A stretch of DNA of 21,747 nucleotides from Candidatus Coatesiibacteriota bacterium (GTDB taxonomy: Bacteria; RBG-13-66-14; B26-G2): the NCBI GenBank assembly GCA_003647715.1, contig QMNJ01000012.1:1-21747 (forward strand). Direction: 5' to 3'. This document shows positions 19,016 to 21,747 of this stretch, piece by piece (within the stretch, counting starts at the first letter, position 1; each line of letters opens with the position of its first letter). The position numbers and the translations under genes were made by a program. The notes under the pieces were generated by a model. It did not search any database, had not been told where the DNA came from, and saw only the letters and a list, made by a program, of their open reading frames with translations.

Positions 19016-21733
19016 CTACTTCTTTGACCTCTTCTCCAAGATTGATTCCTGTGCAGCAGCTAGGCGTGCTATGGGCACTCTAAACGGTGAGCAAGACACA
19101 TAATCAAGACCGACACGGTGGCAGAACTTAACCGATTCAGGGTCTCCACCGTGTTCACCACAAATTCCAACCTTCAGGTCTGGTCTCGTCTTTCTGCCCA
19201 ATTTGGTTCCCATATCTACCAGTTTACCAACACCGTCAAAATCAATGGTGGAGAATGGGTCCCTATCATATATTCGCAGATTCACATATAGCGGTAGGAA
19301 TCTTCCCGCATCATCTCTTGAAACGCCAAGGCAGGTCTGGGTGAGGTCATTGGTGCCGAAGCTGAAGAACTCAGCCACCTTTGCAACCTCATCGGCGGTA
19401 ATCGCAGCTCTCGGTATCTCAATCATAGTTCCCACCAGATATTGAACATCTATTCCCTGCTCCTTGAAGACATCCTTAGCAACCCTGTTAACTACCTCCG
19501 CCTGAAGTTCCAGTTCCTTCACATGACCAACGAGAGGTATCATCACCTCGGGGTGGACATCAATGCCCTCCTTCTTCACCGTGCATGCTGCTTCAAATAT
19601 TGCCCTCGCTTGCATCTCCGTAATTTCTGGATAAGTTATGCCAAGGCGACATCCACGATGTCCAAGCATAGGGTTCGCTTCCGAAAGCGCCTGCACTCTG
19701 TCCTCTATCTTCTCTGCAGACACATTAATCTTCTTCGCTAACTCATCAATTTCTTCCCTATTATGCGGCAGAAACTCGTGAAGCGGTGGGTCTAGTGTCC
19801 TTATTGTTACAGGTCTCCCCTCCATCACCCTGAATATCCCGATGAAATCTTCCCTCTGCATTGGTAAAAGCTCAAATATCGCTTCTCTTCTCTCTTCATC
19901 GGTCTCAGCAATAATCATCTTTTGAACGGAGAGAATTCTATCACCCTCAAAGAACATATGCTCAGTTCTGCATAGACCAATTCCTTCCGCCCCAAATTGC
20001 AGGGCATTCCACGACTGTTCTGGTTCATCTGCATTTGTGCGAACACCTAACCTCCTGAACTCATCCGCCCATGTCATCACATTTGAATATAATCTATATG
20101 CTTCCGACTCTTCGGGTTTCATGGTCTTATCCAACAATACCTGCAGAACCTCGGATGGTCTGGTCTCCAATTTACCAAGAATAACCTCCCCCGTAGAACC
20201 GTCAATTGATATCCAGTCACCTTCCTTGATAACAGTATTGTTGACTTCAATCTGCCGCTTCTGATAGTCAATAATTAGGTCACCACAACCAACGATACAT
20301 ACCTTGCCCATCTGCCTTGCAACCAGCGCTGCATGAGAGGTCATACCTCCTCTTGATGTTAGAACACCCTGTGAAGCACTCATACCTCTTATATCATCTG
20401 GGCTGGTCTCAAGACGAACCAGTATCACCTGTTTACCATCCTTCGCCCAATCTGTTGCATCCTCAGCAAAGAACACCACCTGGCCCGAGGCAGCACCCGG
20501 ACCTGCATTTAGACCTTTTGCCACTACCTTCCCCTCCCTCACTGCCTGTGCCTTCTGGTCAGAGTCAAAAATAGGTCTCAACAACTGATTCAACTGTATG
20601 GGGTCAAGGCGGAGTATCGCATCTTCCTTCGATATTAAACCCTCCTCAACCATATCTACCGCTATTTTTATTGATGCAAGTCCAGTTCTCTTTCCAGCCC
20701 TGGTCTGTAATATCCACAATTTGCCCTTCTCAATGGTAAACTCTACATCCTGCATCTCCTTATAGTGCTTCTCCAACTTCAGCCGTATTTTGTTGAGTTG
20801 GTCATAAATATCAGGCATATCACTCTTAAGTTCATCTATCGCTTTTGGCGTCCTTATGCCGGCAACTACATCTTCACCCTGAGCATTGATGAGATACTCA
20901 CCATACATTTTGTTTTCACCGGTAGCCGGATCCCTTGTAAACATTACTCCCGTTCCAGAGTCATTTCCAAGGTTTCCAAATACCATTGACTGAACATTGA
21001 CCGCAGTTCCCCAATCGTCTGGAATGCCCTCAAGTTCGCGGTATGCTATTGCCCTCGGTGTATTCCATGATTTAAAAACAGAATCTATAGCCAACCATAA
21101 CTGCTTGCGAGGGTCTTGAGGAAACTCCTCTCCCAACCTGTCTTTGATTAGTTGCTTATATTGTTCTACCAGCTCTTTTAGATCTTCTGCTTTCAAATCA
21201 ACATCATATTCTACATTGCGCTCTTTCTTGAGATTATCCAGAATCTCTACAAAGGGGTCCTGCTCCTCCTTCTCTGGTTTGAGACCCATCACAACATCAC
21301 CAAACATATGAACCAGCCGGCGATACGAGTCATAAGCAGGTCTCTCATCACCCATCTGCTCGGCGATACCCTCTATGGTCTCATCATTGAGACCAAGATT
21401 TAAAACAGTATCCATCATACCAGGCATACTGACCCTGGCTCCTGACCTGACTGATACAAGCAATGGGTTCTTCTTATCCCCAAATCTTCTTCCCATCACC
21501 TTCTCAAGCTTCCTTAAGTTGTTTTCAACTTCTTCCTCCAGACCTCTGGGGTGTTTACCTCCATTCTCAAAGAAATAAACACATGCCTCAGTGGATATTG
21601 TAAATCCCGCCGGGACAGGGATGCCAATATTGGTCATCTCAGCTATGTTGCACCCTTTCCCACCCAGCAGATTCCTCATCTCCTTATTACCCTCTGCCTT
21701 GCCATCTCCAAAGAAATACACATATTTTGCCAT
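19016..21733 (-). CDS. ppdK: Pyruvate, phosphate dikinase
   Basis: A 905-residue, complete enzyme. The N-terminal nucleotide-binding domain has LLGGKGCNIAEM, VSVRSGARVSMPGMMDTVLNLG and MFTRDPATGENKMYGEYL. The central phosphohistidine domain has the catalytic His467 in TSRGGMTSHAA. The C-terminal PEP/pyruvate barrel has RTEHMFF, MIEIPRAA, FFSFGTNDLTQ and the acid/base Cys858 in GICGEHGGDP. It interconverts ATP, phosphate and pyruvate with AMP, pyrophosphate and PEP in the cytoplasm, in either the glycolytic or gluconeogenic direction. It is slightly longer than the usual 870-890 residues. GGAGG lies 9 bases before the ATG. The Fem-like gene follows after 4 bases, so the two are probably cotranscribed. 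Confidence 0.97.
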   Translation of the reverse strand: MAKYVYFFGDGKAEGNKEMRNLLGGKGCNIAEMTNIGIPVPAGFTISTEACVYFFENGGKHPRGLEEEVENNLRKLEKVMGRRFGDKKNPLLVSVRSGARVSMPGMMDTVLNLGLNDETIEGIAEQMGDERPAYDSYRRLVHMFGDVVMGLKPEKEEQDPFVEILDNLKKERNVEYDVDLKAEDLKELVEQYKQLIKDRLGEEFPQDPRKQLWLAIDSVFKSWNTPRAIAYRELEGIPDDWGTAVNVQSMVFGNLGNDSGTGVMFTRDPATGENKMYGEYLINAQGEDVVAGIRTPKAIDELKSDMPDIYDQLNKIRLKLEKHYKEMQDVEFTIEKGKLWILQTRAGKRTGLASIKIAVDMVEEGLISKEDAILRLDPIQLNQLLRPIFDSDQKAQAVREGKVVAKGLNAGPGAASGQVVFFAEDATDWAKDGKQVILVRLETSPDDIRGMSASQGVLTSRGGMTSHAALVARQMGKVCIVGCGDLIIDYQKRQIEVNNTVIKEGDWISIDGSTGEVILGKLETRPSEVLQVLLDKTMKPEESEAYRLYSNVMTWADEFRRLGVRTNADEPEQSWNALQFGAEGIGLCRTEHMFFEGDRILSVQKMIIAETDEERREAIFELLPMQREDFIGIFRVMEGRPVTIRTLDPPLHEFLPHNREEIDELAKKINVSAEKIEDRVQALSEANPMLGHRGCRLGITYPEITEMQARAIFEAACTVKKEGIDVHPEVMIPLVGHVKELELQAEVVNRVAKDVFKEQGIDVQYLVGTMIEIPRAAITADEVAKVAEFFSFGTNDLTQTCLGVSRDDAGRFLPLYVNLRIYDRDPFSTIDFDGVGKLVDMGTKLGRKTRPDLKVGICGEHGGDPESVKFCHRVGLDYVSCSPFRVPIARLAAAQESILEKRSKK

Positions 21734-21747
21734 AACAAACTTCCTCC

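Noticed and set aside
1..21747. CRISPR arrays, insertion sequences, phage genes or integrase/att sites
   Set aside because: I looked for regularly spaced repeats, transposases, integrases and direct repeats at the tRNA 3' ends and saw none. The XRE-ImmA pair alone is not enough to call a mobile element.

Overview
The window looks like bacterial chromosome from a low-GC, uncultured-type lineage. Genes are tightly packed, Shine-Dalgarno sites of the GGAGG type precede many starts, both tRNAs lack an encoded CCA end, and secreted proteins carry ordinary Sec or lipoprotein signals. TGA is used as a normal stop by several intact genes. The mix of genes (a membrane operon with a fibronectin-III/DUF6754-like protein, isolated hypA-hypB, pyruvate phosphate dikinase, and a decaying family of small secreted proteins) reminds me of candidate phyla such as WOR-3/Stahlbacteria. 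That placement is inference from memory, not a search.

Layout. 1-159 is the 3' end of a family-9 glycosyltransferase, followed by a terminator. 287-928 (minus) is a secreted-protein gene broken by one in-frame TGA, and 1078-1218 holds a decayed relative of it. 1231-3715 (plus) runs promoter, tRNA-Ala(GGC), LivJ-like substrate-binding lipoprotein, tatA, hypA, hypB; hydrogenase maturation and Tat export fit together functionally. 3826-7140 (plus) is a four-gene membrane operon whose function I do not know; it is the best candidate for an undescribed system. It ends in a strong hairpin shared with the convergent minus-strand genes.

7208-10350 (minus) carries a cation:proton antiporter, methylthioadenosine phosphorylase and a site-2-type membrane metalloprotease. 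10458-11698 (plus) is promoter, tRNA-Met(CAT), a periplasmic TPR protein and a small lipoprotein. 11729-21733 (minus) is one long same-strand block: ppdK, a FemA/FemB-type aminoacyltransferase, an XRE regulator with an ImmA/IrrE metalloprotease behind a palindromic operator-like site, two duplicated family-4 glycosyltransferases, a 753-residue fusion of two more family-4 modules, and a radical SAM enzyme.

The last block reads as an envelope or surface-polysaccharide locus with four GT4 modules downstream of a probably protease-controlled repressor. The two tRNA genes each run directly into a protein gene with almost no leader, which may matter for how those mRNAs are made and translated.
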